From the NCBI GenBank assembly GCA_002303765.1, contig DBCB01000189.1, positions 1-14,298 on the forward strand: a stretch of DNA of 14,298 bases. The letters run 5' to 3'. Position 1 is the first letter of the stretch, and each line of letters starts with the position of its first letter. A program made the translations under genes and the position numbers. The notes below the pieces were generated by a model. It had not been told where the DNA came from and did no database searches. It was given only the letters and a program-made list of their open reading frames with translations. Source of the stretch: Planctomycetaceae bacterium UBA969. GTDB taxonomy: Bacteria > Planctomycetota > Planctomycetia > Gemmatales > Gemmataceae. This document shows positions 5,981-13,664 of this stretch, one piece after another.

Positions 5981-6000
5981 TTTTTGCGGATGCGTGAAAA
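5981..6000 (+). other. hairpin 39 bases after the stop of kinase 2
   Basis: TTTTTGCG (5981-5988) and CGTGAAAA (5993-6000) pair over 8 positions with two G-T wobbles, around a GATG tetraloop. It corresponds in place and shape to the hairpin after the first kinase, although the loop sequences differ. The real terminator lies further downstream, so this hairpin is not needed for termination. Confidence 0.45.
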
Positions 6001-6063
6001 TTACTAATGCGCGCAGGCCTGGCAAACTATTAATCACTGCCCGTTAAGCCAAAGCACAAACAA

Positions 6064-6098
6064 AAAGAACCCTGCGGACAAAAGCCGTAGGGTTCTTT
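6064..6098. terminator. bidirectional intrinsic terminator
   Basis: A 14-bp stem (6064-6077 with 6085-6098, one G-T pair, core GAACCCT/AGGGTTC) closes a 7-base ACAAAAG loop. A T-rich tract follows on the plus strand and the complement of an A-rich tract on the minus strand. It sits between the convergent kinase and lipoprotein genes and can serve both. Confidence 0.9.
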
Positions 6099-6120
6099 GT
6101 TTTTAAGTCAGCTTAGATTT

Positions 6121-6828
6121 TTATCTGTAGGGCGTTCCCTGTGGTGCGGAAGGTATCCCTAAAGGTGCTGAGCTGGGCAAACTTCCCCCTGTCGGAACTA
6201 TTACCGTAGGCGGTGCACTAGTCCTAGGAGCACCCATTCCCGGAGTGGGCGGAATAATTACCGAATCAATGGCTGGGATACTTTCTTTAGCATTTGTCGG
6301 AAGGATGGCTTTATCAGCATCCATGGTTAATGGAACAGATTGCAAGGATGGAGTTAAACTAGTTAGCGGTATGCCTAGTTCTTGTAAAGCAGGGGCAGTA
6401 CCAGGTGTAGGCTGTTTGTTAATGTTTTCTGGTGCAGCAATAGTATGAACTGGAGCCTTTTTTACCTGTGGCGTGGGGGTGAATTTCACCTGACTAGCAG
6501 CAGCGCCATCACCTATCGGATTGCTTACAGCAATGGGTAATTTATCAGGGGCTTGGGCTACCTTTGGGGCATTGGAAATAACAATGGGGTTGCCATCTAA
6601 AGTATTACCCACATTGCTGACAGCGCCCGCGCCTGGGATGTCTGCGGTTTCGGTAGTAACTTTAGGCTGGGTAGTAGGAGCGCCCAGAGTATTAAGCGAG
6701 TAAGTAGGTTTGGGTTGGAACTTTTTATCTTCTTTGGTGCAAAAGGGGCACCATTCAAAGCAACCTGTGAATAGGAAAGAGCTCAAGGAAAGAAAGAAAG
6801 TAGCTTTGTGCCAATATTGGATTCGCAT
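6121..6828 (-). CDS. Pro/Ala/Thr-rich predicted lipoprotein, unknown function
   Basis: A 235-residue protein of unrecognised family. The start chosen is the ATG at 6828 because GGAGGG lies 6 bases before it and the protein then begins with a typical signal: MRIQYWHK, a hydrophobic stretch to residue 20, and FTGC with Cys23 as the likely lipidated residue. The -3 position is Phe, which is unusual for a lipobox. C27 and C30 follow directly (CFEWCPFC), so a small Cys cluster sits at the membrane anchor. The rest is low-complexity, rich in Pro, Ala, Thr, Ser and Gly with repeated short PTP/APxT motifs, and is probably disordered and extracytoplasmic. A longer reading frame from 6966 exists but lacks these signals. 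It may be transcribed from a promoter at 6928-6956 and ends at the shared terminator at 6064-6098. Confidence 0.72.
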   Translation of the reverse strand: MRIQYWHKATFFLSLSSFLFTGCFEWCPFCTKEDKKFQPKPTYSLNTLGAPTTQPKVTTETADIPGAGAVSNVGNTLDGNPIVISNAPKVAQAPDKLPIAVSNPIGDGAAASQVKFTPTPQVKKAPVHTIAAPENINKQPTPGTAPALQELGIPLTSLTPSLQSVPLTMDADKAILPTNAKESIPAIDSVIIPPTPGMGAPRTSAPPTVIVPTGGSLPSSAPLGIPSAPQGTPYR

Positions 6829-6927
6829 TGGAATCCCTCCCGCTGTTTTTGTTTGAACTTGCATTGCTCCAATAGCATGCAGGGTAGAGAAAAAATCTCG
6901 ATTCAAACCTAAAACAAGATGGCGGTG

Positions 6928-6956
6928 GGAATAACCCTTGTTGGCAAGGTTGTCAA
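6928..6956 (-). promoter_or_regulatory. candidate minus-strand promoter
   Basis: On the minus strand a perfect TTGACA (6956-6951) is followed by a 17-base spacer and TATTCC (6933-6928; 3/6 to consensus). The spacer contains the inverted repeat CCTTG-CCAA-CAAGG, a possible operator. Placed about 100 bases before the lipoprotein start at 6828. Confidence 0.38.
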
Positions 6957-6967
6957 GTGAATGCAAG

Positions 6968-6999
6968 CAACTAGAGGCATTATTTTATGCCCCTAGTTG
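6968..6999 (-). terminator. hairpin after the small lipoprotein gene, possible terminator
   Basis: Thirteen positions pair (6968-6980 with 6987-6999) with one mismatch around a 6-base loop, just 22 bases after the stop of the minus-strand gene at 7022. The tract that follows on the minus strand (TTGCTTGCATT) is only partly T-rich, so termination may be weak. Confidence 0.45.
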
Positions 7000-7021
7000 G
7001 GAAGTGGGAAAGATAAGAAGG

Positions 7022-7306
7022 TTAGTTGGCTGGGCCAGCGCCCATTCCACCGGGGCCAGGCAAAGGCGCAGGCAGTGCCGATGGCGAACCTGCAGTTTGA
7101 TTGTTGTTGGCACCTGTCTCCATGGAAGCAAGTTCCTTGGAAAGAGGGAAAAACGGTGAAGGTGGAACATACTGTGGTGGGTGTTCCAGATAATGACCGC
7201 TTGGCAAAGTCATGCCGCCAATATGTGTTTGGCAACCTGAGGTCCCAATTAACAAAAGGCCAGTGAAGCCAAGTGCTGTTAAAGCTAGTTTTGATTTAAT
7301 CTTCAT
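7022..7306 (-). CDS. small planctomycete-type lipoprotein, unknown function
   Basis: A 94-residue protein. The ATG at 7306 is preferred over one 10 codons upstream because AGGGGA lies about 9 bases before it and the product then starts MKIKSK, a positive n-region followed by a hydrophobic core (8-20) and TSGC with Cys25 as predicted lipidation site. After the cysteine comes the motif GGMTLPSGHYLEHPPQY and PSPFFPLSKELAS, which I recall from small conserved planctomycete proteins of unknown function; the C-terminal 30 residues are Gly/Pro/Ala-rich. It lies upstream of the larger lipoprotein on the same strand and could be functionally related, but a hairpin separates them. Confidence 0.75.
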   Translation of the reverse strand: MKIKSKLALTALGFTGLLLIGTSGCQTHIGGMTLPSGHYLEHPPQYVPPSPFFPLSKELASMETGANNNQTAGSPSALPAPLPGPGGMGAGPAN

Positions 7307-7480
7307 ATCTATTTCCCCTGTCTTGCCGGTTTTCAACCGAATAATGCAAATTTTGAGTGTTAGGACTACTCATTACTTCTTATCGGTTGGAAATATGAAA
7401 AGAATTTACTGGAAATAACGAAAATTACAGATCATCCTTTAATAGTGGTTGCAACGAGGCAACTAAATTTGATTAATACA

Positions 7481-7514
7481 AAGGAGAGGCGATTCACAAT
7501 CGCTTTATTGCATG
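7481..7514 (+). promoter_or_regulatory. ribosome-binding site separated from its ATG by a hairpin
   Basis: AAGGAGAG (7481-7488) is a strong Shine-Dalgarno sequence but lies 23 bases before the ATG at 7512. The intervening bases form a perfect hairpin, GCGATT-CAC-AATCGC (7489-7503). Folded, it leaves 8 bases (TTTATTGC) between site and start, an ideal spacing. No other in-frame start codon occurs closer to the site. Confidence 0.5.
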
Positions 7515-8237
7515 AGGCATTATCCTACAATCTTGAAGTGGAACAATCCGGTAGTCCCGGTGCCGATGGTCGTTTTCGACCGTAAAGAAATTGGTAAGGT
7601 GCGAAAAGTTGGATTTGATTCGCCCCCATGGTTGCAAACGGGAGCGATTGAAAGCTCGTTTGATTTTTCAGTAAGAATGCTCGAGCTAATATCAGACATA
7701 TCGCAAAACTGCCCAGAGTTTTTTAATCTTGATCCCAATAAAATTCTGGTGACTATTACCCGAGCTAGGAATTTCAGACTTCATGGCTTGCAAGCTAGGG
7801 TTACCCCTATGAGGTTTGAAGGGGGAAATCTTCAATGCAAACGGGGGAATCGAAATTATGAGGTTCAGCAGTATTATGTGGATGGCAGGCAGATCTATTA
7901 TCTAGTCACTTTTTGTTTGCCCCGATTTCAAGATCAGACACTCGAAAATAAACTGGTTACGGTTTTTCATGAACTTTATCATATCAGCCCTGAATTCAAT
8001 GGGGATTTGCGCAGGCATCAGGGCCGTTGTGCATGGCATACGCACAGTAAAAAATCTTATGATGATCAGATGCTGCATATGGCAAGGGACTATGTTGCAA
8101 TAACCAAAAAGCCCTATCTGCATGATTTTCTTCGAGTTGATTTCGCCCAGTTAATCCACAAGCATGGTGGGATACATGGATCTGTGGTGCCATTGCCCCG
8201 GTTAGTGCCAACCTCCCATTCGGCCAAAGTAAGCTAA
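7512..8237 (+). CDS. putative zinc metallopeptidase, COG4900-like
   Basis: A 241-residue protein with the zinc-binding HELYH motif (153-157) in the context VFHELYHISPEFNGDLRR, followed by HTHSKKSYD (176-184), whose histidine or aspartate could be the third metal ligand. This matches my memory of the predicted metallopeptidase family COG4900 / putative phage-type metallopeptidases; the substrate is unknown. There is no signal peptide or membrane segment, so it is probably cytoplasmic. The start rests on an unusual hairpin-spaced ribosome site. The next gene begins 26 bases after the stop on the same strand, which suggests co-transcription with the dehydratase, though no functional link is known. 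Confidence 0.75.
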   Translation: MRHYPTILKWNNPVVPVPMVVFDRKEIGKVRKVGFDSPPWLQTGAIESSFDFSVRMLELISDISQNCPEFFNLDPNKILVTITRARNFRLHGLQARVTPMRFEGGNLQCKRGNRNYEVQQYYVDGRQIYYLVTFCLPRFQDQTLENKLVTVFHELYHISPEFNGDLRRHQGRCAWHTHSKKSYDDQMLHMARDYVAITKKPYLHDFLRVDFAQLIHKHGGIHGSVVPLPRLVPTSHSAKVS

Positions 8238-8263
8238 ACAATAACAGTACGGATTATCGATTC

Positions 8264-10222
8264 ATGGCAAATAATAAATTTGGCGTCAAGGATTACCTCA
8301 AGGGCCGTCCCGAAACCTTTAATGTTAAATCGCATGCCAAAGGGCCTGAGGGTGAATTACCATTAACCGAAGAATTACTGCTAAATTCTCCGAGTGGTGA
8401 TTTGTTTGGTTGGTCGTTGAATGTGGGCATGGGTTGGAAGCCTGAAGAAATGGGCAGGCCTGAGTTTCTGGTGCTAAGCACTTCCGGGGGGATTCGTAAT
8501 CCGGATGGCACGCCCTTGGCGCTCGGGTTTCATACCGGGCATTGGGAAGTAGCTCTTTTAGTACAAGAGGCTGCCAAGACTTTTAGAACCTTGGGGGGGA
8601 TTCCTTTTTCAGGATTTGTGACGGATCCTTGTGATGGAAGATCGCAAGGCACCCACGGCATGATGGATAGCCTACCCTATAGGAATGATGCTGCGATTGT
8701 TTTACGAAGGCTTGCGAGATCTTTGCCCACTCGGAAAGGTGTACTAGGAGTTGCAACTTGCGATAAGGGTTTGCCTGCAATGATGATGGCGGTCGCAGGT
8801 TTGCATAATCTGCCTGCAATCATTGTGCCTGGTGGAGTAACTTTGCCTGCTGATAATGGCGAAGATGCGGGTAAGGTTCAAACTATTGGAGCGCGCTTTT
8901 CTCATAATCAAATTACCTTGAAAGAAGCTGCGGAAGCTGGCTGTAGGGCTTGCGCTTCGCCTGGTGGTGGTTGCCAATTTTTAGGAACAGCAGCCTCTGC
9001 GCAAGTGGTGGCAGAAGCGTTAGGGCTAGCGTTGCCACATTCTGCTTTAGCTCCCTCGGGCCAACCTGTTTGGTTGGAGTTAGCGAAATATTCTGCGCAA
9101 GCGCTTTATCAACTTGCTTCTGAGGGGATAAAAACATCGGATATTCTAACCCCCGCAGCGATTCGTAATGCGATCGTGGTGCATGCTGCATTTGGTGGTT
9201 CAACTAATTTGCTTTTGCATATCCCTGCAATTGCACATGCTGCAAAGCTTCGAAGGCCCACGGTTGAAGATTGGATAGAAATCAATCGTAAGGTTCCGAG
9301 GCTTGTAGATGCGCTTCCGAATGGGCCGGTTGGTTACCCCACGGTTAGTGTGTTTTTAGCGGGTGGTGTTCCTGAAGTGATGCTTCATCTTGAAGCTATG
9401 GGTTTGTTGGACACCTCGGTTCTTACCTGCACAGGCCAGACCTTGGCACAAAATTTGAAAGAGTGGAAAGAATCTGAACGCAGGCATAAATTCAGGCAGA
9501 TGCTAAAAGAGATGGATGGTGTGAATCCCGATGAAGTGATTTTCCCACCTGCAGAGGCTAAAAAACAAGGTTTAACTTCAACTGTATGCTTCCCCAAGGG
9601 AAATCTTGCGCCTGAAGGAGCCGTAATTAAAGCTACTTCGATTGATGCTTCGGTGGTGGGGGATGATGGGGTGTATCGCATCAAGGGGCCTGCTCGGGTT
9701 TTTCTGGAAGAGCGACTTGCGATTGCAGCTATCAAAGAAAAACAAATCAAGGCGGGAGATATTATTGTGCTGATGTGCAGGGGGCCGATGGGCAGTGGTA
9801 TGGAAGAAACCTACCAAGTTACTTCTGCATTGAAGCATTTAAGTTTTGGCAAGCATGTGGCATTGATTACCGATGCCCGATTTTCTGGCGTTTCAACAGG
9901 GGCTTGTATTGGCCACGTTGGGCCAGAGGCACTTGCAGGTGGTCCGATAGGTAAAATCTTGGAAGGTGACTTGGTTGAAATAATCATTGACCGTAACAAA
10001 TTGGAAGGCTCATTGAACCTTGTAGGCGAAAACGGAAATGATTATGGGGTTGAATGGGGTAATAAAGCACTTGAGAGCCGAGGGCTAAGGCCAGACTTGG
10101 CGGCAGACCCAAATCTGCCCGATGATACGCGCTTATGGGCGGCATTGCAGACATTGGGCGGCGGCACTTGGGGTGGATGTGTTTTCGATGCGGATAGTTT
10201 GATCAATGCTTTAAAACGATAA
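8264..10222 (+). CDS. YjhG/YagF-type D-xylonate dehydratase (IlvD/Edd family)
   Basis: A 652-residue member of the IlvD/Edd dehydratase family. Its length and sequence follow the E. coli YjhG/YagF branch closely, for example SPSGDLFGWSLNVGMGW, KVQTIGARFS, HSALAPSGQPVW and GKHVALITDARFSGVSTGA. Enzymes of this branch dehydrate D-xylonate to 2-dehydro-3-deoxy-D-pentonate using an Fe-S cluster. The cluster-ligand cysteines of the family are present: C123 (DPCDG), C166 (TCDKG) and C237 (GGGCQFLG). The TGACIGHVGPEAL block near the C-terminus is also conserved. Cytoplasmic. It is not the branched-chain amino-acid enzyme IlvD, which is about 560 residues and lacks the N-terminal PSGDLFG region. No clear Shine-Dalgarno sequence precedes the ATG; the start matches the expected N-terminus. 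The precise sugar-acid substrate is inferred from similarity. Confidence 0.9.
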   Translation: MANNKFGVKDYLKGRPETFNVKSHAKGPEGELPLTEELLLNSPSGDLFGWSLNVGMGWKPEEMGRPEFLVLSTSGGIRNPDGTPLALGFHTGHWEVALLVQEAAKTFRTLGGIPFSGFVTDPCDGRSQGTHGMMDSLPYRNDAAIVLRRLARSLPTRKGVLGVATCDKGLPAMMMAVAGLHNLPAIIVPGGVTLPADNGEDAGKVQTIGARFSHNQITLKEAAEAGCRACASPGGGCQFLGTAASAQVVAEALGLALPHSALAPSGQPVWLELAKYSAQALYQLASEGIKTSDILTPAAIRNAIVVHAAFGGSTNLLLHIPAIAHAAKLRRPTVEDWIEINRKVPRLVDALPNGPVGYPTVSVFLAGGVPEVMLHLEAMGLLDTSVLTCTGQTLAQNLKEWKESERRHKFRQMLKEMDGVNPDEVIFPPAEAKKQGLTSTVCFPKGNLAPEGAVIKATSIDASVVGDDGVYRIKGPARVFLEERLAIAAIKEKQIKAGDIIVLMCRGPMGSGMEETYQVTSALKHLSFGKHVALITDARFSGVSTGACIGHVGPEALAGGPIGKILEGDLVEIIIDRNKLEGSLNLVGENGNDYGVEWGNKALESRGLRPDLAADPNLPDDTRLWAALQTLGGGTWGGCVFDADSLINALKR

Positions 10223-10319
10223 AGATGGTTTTTTGTGAATCGATGGTTGAATTTGATAAACAAATGTTTCATAGTGTCAACTTAATATCTTTTGTGGGAA
10301 TTTGACGAGAGGGAACAAA

Positions 10320-11621
10320 ATGTCAGTTCGTTTAAGATTGTTTGTGATGATGGTGTTGGAGTTTTTCATTTGGGGTGCTTGGTTACCCTTAATATTTGGC
10401 TACTTACCAAGCCTTAAATTTACGCCTGCAGAGCAGTCGTGGATATTGAATGCGTTTCCTATCGCAGCCATTGTCGGGATGTTTTTCTCCAACCAGTTTG
10501 CAGATAGAAACTTTGCAGCAGAAAAATTTCTGGCGTTCAGTCACCTTGTTGGAGGGCTAGCAATATTGGGTTGCGCCTTTACCAAAGATTTCTGGCCCTT
10601 CTTTGCTTTGATGCTGGTTCATTGCTTGCTTTATGTGCCAACCATTTCGATTACTAATTCCATTGCTTTTGCCAACATGAAGGATGCCAAGAATGAATTT
10701 GGTATTGTTCGCATGGGTGGAACCATTGGTTGGATTCTTGCTGCTTGGCCTTTTACTTTCATCCTTGTTGATTGGGATGCTGTGACTAAGGCAAACCCTC
10801 AGGGGATGGTGGATTGGATTGGTACTGTTTTGAAAAATGGTTTGACGGGTGAGGCTTTGAAAGAAGCCACCAAGTGGACATTTATCATCGCTGGTATTGC
10901 TTCTTTAGCACTTGCTTTGTTCAGTTTGGCTTTGCCTCATACACCTGCGAAAAAACCAGAATCCCGAGATTCCGAAAACCTTGCATGGTTAGAAGCCGTC
11001 AAGTTGCTTAAGCATCCTTTTGTGTTAATTCTTTGGGTTGTAACTTTCATCGATGCTTTTGTACACAACTGTTACTTCAACTGGACCGGTTCATTTTTGA
11101 GTGCAGATGTTGCTGTAGGCGGGGTTGGTATTCCGGGGAATTGGATTATGCCCGTGATGAGTATTGGTCAGATTGCTGAGATCCTCACCATGGTAATTCT
11201 TGGGGTAACCTTGAAAACGCTTGGTTGGAAATGGACGATGGTGGTTGGCGTTTTAGGTCATGCCATTCGGTTTGCTGTTTATGCGTTTTTACCTCAGCAC
11301 AAGGAATTGATCATTTTCGTGCAAGTGGTTCATGGAATTTGCTATGCGTTTTTCTTTGCAACGGTTTACATCTTTGTTGATGAAGTTTTCCCTAAAGATT
11401 CACGCTCAAGTGCGCAAGGGTTGTTTAATGTGATGATTTTGGGCGTTGGTGCATTGGTAGCAAATTCAGTTTGCCCTTACTTAATGCAGGAGATTTTCAC
11501 CAAGGATAAGATTGTTGATTTTAAAACTTTGTTTTTGGTGCCTTGCTTTGCATCCTTGGTTGCAGCAATAGTTCTCGCATTGTTTTTTGATGTTCCGAAA
11601 AAACAAGAAACCTTATCGTAA
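10320..11621 (+). CDS. NupG-like MFS transporter (nucleoside:H+ symporter family)
   Basis: A 433-residue inner-membrane protein with about 12 hydrophobic helices. It resembles the nucleoside:H+ symporter (NHS/NupG) branch of the major facilitator superfamily: FFIWGAWLPLIFGYL at the N-terminus, VPTISITNSIAFANM, RMGGTIGWILAAWP, SIGQIAEILTM and FVDEVFPKDSRSSAQGLFN near residue 350 all have counterparts in E. coli NupG. The ATG at 10320 is preferred to an in-frame TTG 18 bases upstream because GAGAGGGA lies 5 bases before it. Planctomycete members are annotated broadly as MFS, and the substrate need not be a nucleoside; next to a sugar-acid dehydratase a carbohydrate substrate is plausible. A strong terminator follows. 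Confidence 0.87.
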   Translation: MSVRLRLFVMMVLEFFIWGAWLPLIFGYLPSLKFTPAEQSWILNAFPIAAIVGMFFSNQFADRNFAAEKFLAFSHLVGGLAILGCAFTKDFWPFFALMLVHCLLYVPTISITNSIAFANMKDAKNEFGIVRMGGTIGWILAAWPFTFILVDWDAVTKANPQGMVDWIGTVLKNGLTGEALKEATKWTFIIAGIASLALALFSLALPHTPAKKPESRDSENLAWLEAVKLLKHPFVLILWVVTFIDAFVHNCYFNWTGSFLSADVAVGGVGIPGNWIMPVMSIGQIAEILTMVILGVTLKTLGWKWTMVVGVLGHAIRFAVYAFLPQHKELIIFVQVVHGICYAFFFATVYIFVDEVFPKDSRSSAQGLFNVMILGVGALVANSVCPYLMQEIFTKDKIVDFKTLFLVPCFASLVAAIVLALFFDVPKKQETLS

Positions 11622-11644
11622 TTCTTAGTTTGGTCTAATTTATT

Positions 11645-11686
11645 ACAGCAAGCAGTGGAGTTTATCCATTGCTTGCTGTTTTTTTA
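11645..11686 (+). terminator. intrinsic terminator after the MFS gene
   Basis: A 15-bp stem (11645-11659 with 11665-11679, one G-T pair) with a GTTTA loop runs into seven T's. It ends the dehydratase-transporter transcript. Confidence 0.92.
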
Positions 11687-11814
11687 CGCACCAATACTTC
11701 CCAGATTACCTATGTTGGTGTTGTATTTGTAAATATCCATATTCTTGTCAAATTCCGCAAAGTCTACCCGTTTTATTGCCGATGTATTTTATACGGGGGA
11801 GTTTTTGTATTTCG

Positions 11815-13491
11815 ATGATCGGGAAAAGCATGGCGTTTGGAAATAATAACAATCGAAAAGTCGAGGGCAAAAAGCGATTTGGCTTTTGGTCTTTGATAGC
11901 ATGGGCAGGAAGCATATCGCTTTTAAGTGCAGGTTGTATGAATCCGCAAATGCGTAGCGAAAAACCGATACCGGTTCCAAAAGAAATGAATGTCGCATCT
12001 AAAAAGATGGCCCCTAAAACGCAAGAAGCAAATAACCTTAAATTGGTAAGCAATACAGAAGTTAGTTCTGATTTAGCTCAAGCCAAATTATCTAATACTA
12101 GTTCTGCAATTGCTGAAAAGAAGCCCAGGCAGATCCCGATCAACTTGGACACGGTTTTAAGACTTGCGGAAGAACAAAACCCCCAAATTATGGTTATGCG
12201 GGAAAAAGTTGAAGAAAGTAATGCGGAAAACGCACTCGCAGCTAAGTCTTGGCTGCCTTCCATTTATGGTGGTATTGCCTACTACAGGCATGAGGGTGGT
12301 ATCCAGAATTTCAATGGCGATTTGATCAAATCCAGCACTGGTGCACTGTATCCTAATATTGAATTAAGAACCGAGTTAGATTTACGGGAAGCAACTTATA
12401 AACAAATCGTTTCCGAACGTAACAGTTGGCAAACTAGAGGCGAACTTACCAAGATTACAGTCGAGTTATGCCTTGAAGCAGCTACTGCCTATATCGATCT
12501 GCTTACAGCAAGGCGAGGCGAAGCCATTGCTCGCGAATTAGAAAAATACCATCTCGAGCAGTTAAAGCGTGCCGAGAAAATGAAAGAAAATCATCCCGAT
12601 GCAACCGTCCTTGTAGAAGCTGTTTATGCAGAGTTGAATGGTCGTAAACAAGCCATTCTTAAGCTTAAGCAACAAGGTGACTCTTCAGCGGTGAAGTTGG
12701 CGTTCTTGTTGGGAGTTGATCCAGATAGTGAGTTGGTTCCTGTCGAAGAAAACTTTGTGCCATTGGATTTGGTTGATGTTTCGGTGGGCATGAAAGATAT
12801 GGTTGCGAAATCTTTGTCATATGGTCCGGGAATTCGCGAGCTTGAACGCATGCTTGAAAATGTTCAAGATGGAATTGCAAGGATGGAAGGCCCAACGAGA
12901 TTGATGCCAATTTTACAAGTAAACATGGCGGAAGGTGGGTTTGGTGCTGGTGCTAATTCAAGTTTGTACTGGGCAAATCGTTGGGATATGGGCTTGGCTG
13001 CCAAGTGGAACCTGACTGAATGGCACACTTCTCGCGAAAAAAGGCGTATTGCAGAAGTGAAGTTAAATCAGGTTCAACTAACCTTTAAAGAATTGCAGGC
13101 GAAGCTATCTGCTGGTGTTCAAGATGCCAGAGATTCGATTATTAATGGCCGTGAGCAGATACAATATTGCACCAAGCAGATTCAACACTCTGCTGAAACC
13201 TATCGTTTAAATACTTTGAGGCTTGAGCAAAACGCGCCCAATGCCACTATGAGTGATGTTCTTTTAAGTATTCGTGGGCTGGAAATGGCGCATGCGAATT
13301 ATGTTGGCTCTATCAATGCGTACAACAGATCTCAGGTTCGGTTGATGTTGTTGCTTGGGCCAAACAATGCAACGGGAAGTGAAAACGCTGCGGTTTCGAA
13401 TCAAAAGAACAATCGTAAGTATGAAATTCCTAAGGAAGGCGATGCACCTTTGCGACTTTCTTTGGATAAAAGCACAATCGAAAATAGATAA
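11815..13491 (+). CDS. TolC-like outer-membrane efflux lipoprotein
   Basis: A protein of about 558 residues with two TolC/OEP-type repeats. The first runs about 115-310 with NPQIMVMREKVEESNAEN, WLPSIYGGIAYY and long helices; the second about 340-535 with a GAGANSSLYWANRWDMGL strand region and helices ending in NRSQVRLMLLLG. Such proteins form trimeric outer-membrane channels that work with an inner-membrane pump and an adaptor, neither of which is in the window. The N-terminus has a long basic region, a hydrophobic stretch (22-37) and LLSAGC with Cys41 as likely lipidation site. Three starts are possible: 11782, 11815 and 11830. I chose 11815 because GGGGGAG lies upstream (13 bases, rather far); 11830 with GGGA close by is a real alternative. 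The Lys/Glu-rich stretch at 45-110 is a linker. Efflux substrate unknown. Confidence 0.88.
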   Translation: MIGKSMAFGNNNNRKVEGKKRFGFWSLIAWAGSISLLSAGCMNPQMRSEKPIPVPKEMNVASKKMAPKTQEANNLKLVSNTEVSSDLAQAKLSNTSSAIAEKKPRQIPINLDTVLRLAEEQNPQIMVMREKVEESNAENALAAKSWLPSIYGGIAYYRHEGGIQNFNGDLIKSSTGALYPNIELRTELDLREATYKQIVSERNSWQTRGELTKITVELCLEAATAYIDLLTARRGEAIARELEKYHLEQLKRAEKMKENHPDATVLVEAVYAELNGRKQAILKLKQQGDSSAVKLAFLLGVDPDSELVPVEENFVPLDLVDVSVGMKDMVAKSLSYGPGIRELERMLENVQDGIARMEGPTRLMPILQVNMAEGGFGAGANSSLYWANRWDMGLAAKWNLTEWHTSREKRRIAEVKLNQVQLTFKELQAKLSAGVQDARDSIINGREQIQYCTKQIQHSAETYRLNTLRLEQNAPNATMSDVLLSIRGLEMAHANYVGSINAYNRSQVRLMLLLGPNNATGSENAAVSNQKNNRKYEIPKEGDAPLRLSLDKSTIENR

Positions 13492-13522
13492 AAAATAGAG
13501 TGTTATAAAGGTTATAGATTGG

Positions 13523-13549
13523 TAGTTAGGGTTGAAGAAACCCTGACTA
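13523..13549 (+). terminator. hairpin after the TolC-like gene, possible terminator
   Basis: An 11-bp stem, TAGTTAGGGTT with AACCCTGACTA (one G-T pair), around a GAAGA loop, 31 bases after the stop codon. No T tract follows immediately; TTCTTTTT comes only about 17 bases later. Weak terminator or mRNA-stabilising hairpin. Confidence 0.4.
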
Positions 13550-13570
13550 TATCGGGGATATTGCATTCTT

Positions 13571-13582
13571 TTTGGTACCAAA
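13571..13582. promoter_or_regulatory. 12-bp palindrome upstream of rsmD
   Basis: TTTGGTACCAAA is a perfect palindrome 11 bases before a tandem repeat and 82 bases before the methyltransferase start. It has the shape of an operator for a dimeric regulator, but short AT-flanked palindromes also occur by chance. Confidence 0.3.
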
Positions 13583-13593
13583 GTCTTCAAATC

Positions 13594-13621
13594 TGCTAGA
13601 ATAAGCCTGCTAGATTAAGCC
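13594..13621 (+). repeat. two tandem 14-bp repeats upstream of rsmD
   Basis: TGCTAGAATAAGCC and TGCTAGATTAAGCC are adjacent direct repeats with a single difference. Each contains a -10-like TAGAAT/TAGATT. They could be paired regulator sites or duplicated -10 elements for the downstream gene, whose start is 43 bases further on. Confidence 0.5.
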
Positions 13622-13664
13622 ATGGGGCATCGAACCATATTTCTTGGGAATAGGCAGGTATTTT

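Noticed and set aside
3412..6120. A DGR template repeat or reverse transcriptase inside the window
   Set aside because: I looked in the non-coding stretches 3412-3619 and 5942-6120 for an A-rich copy of the variable ends and found none. No open frame shows reverse-transcriptase motifs such as xxDD.
6829..6966. 46-residue N-terminal extension of the large lipoprotein
   Set aside because: The ATG at 6828 has a good ribosome site and starts a proper signal peptide; the extension contains the candidate promoter region.
6938..7266. Plus-strand open frames across the lipoprotein region
   Set aside because: They overlap two well-supported minus-strand lipoprotein genes and show no start signals or recognisable domains.
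8264..10222. Annotation as dihydroxy-acid dehydratase IlvD or phosphogluconate dehydratase Edd
   Set aside because: Length (652 aa) and diagnostic blocks such as SPSGDLFG and HSALAPSG match the YjhG/YagF branch better.
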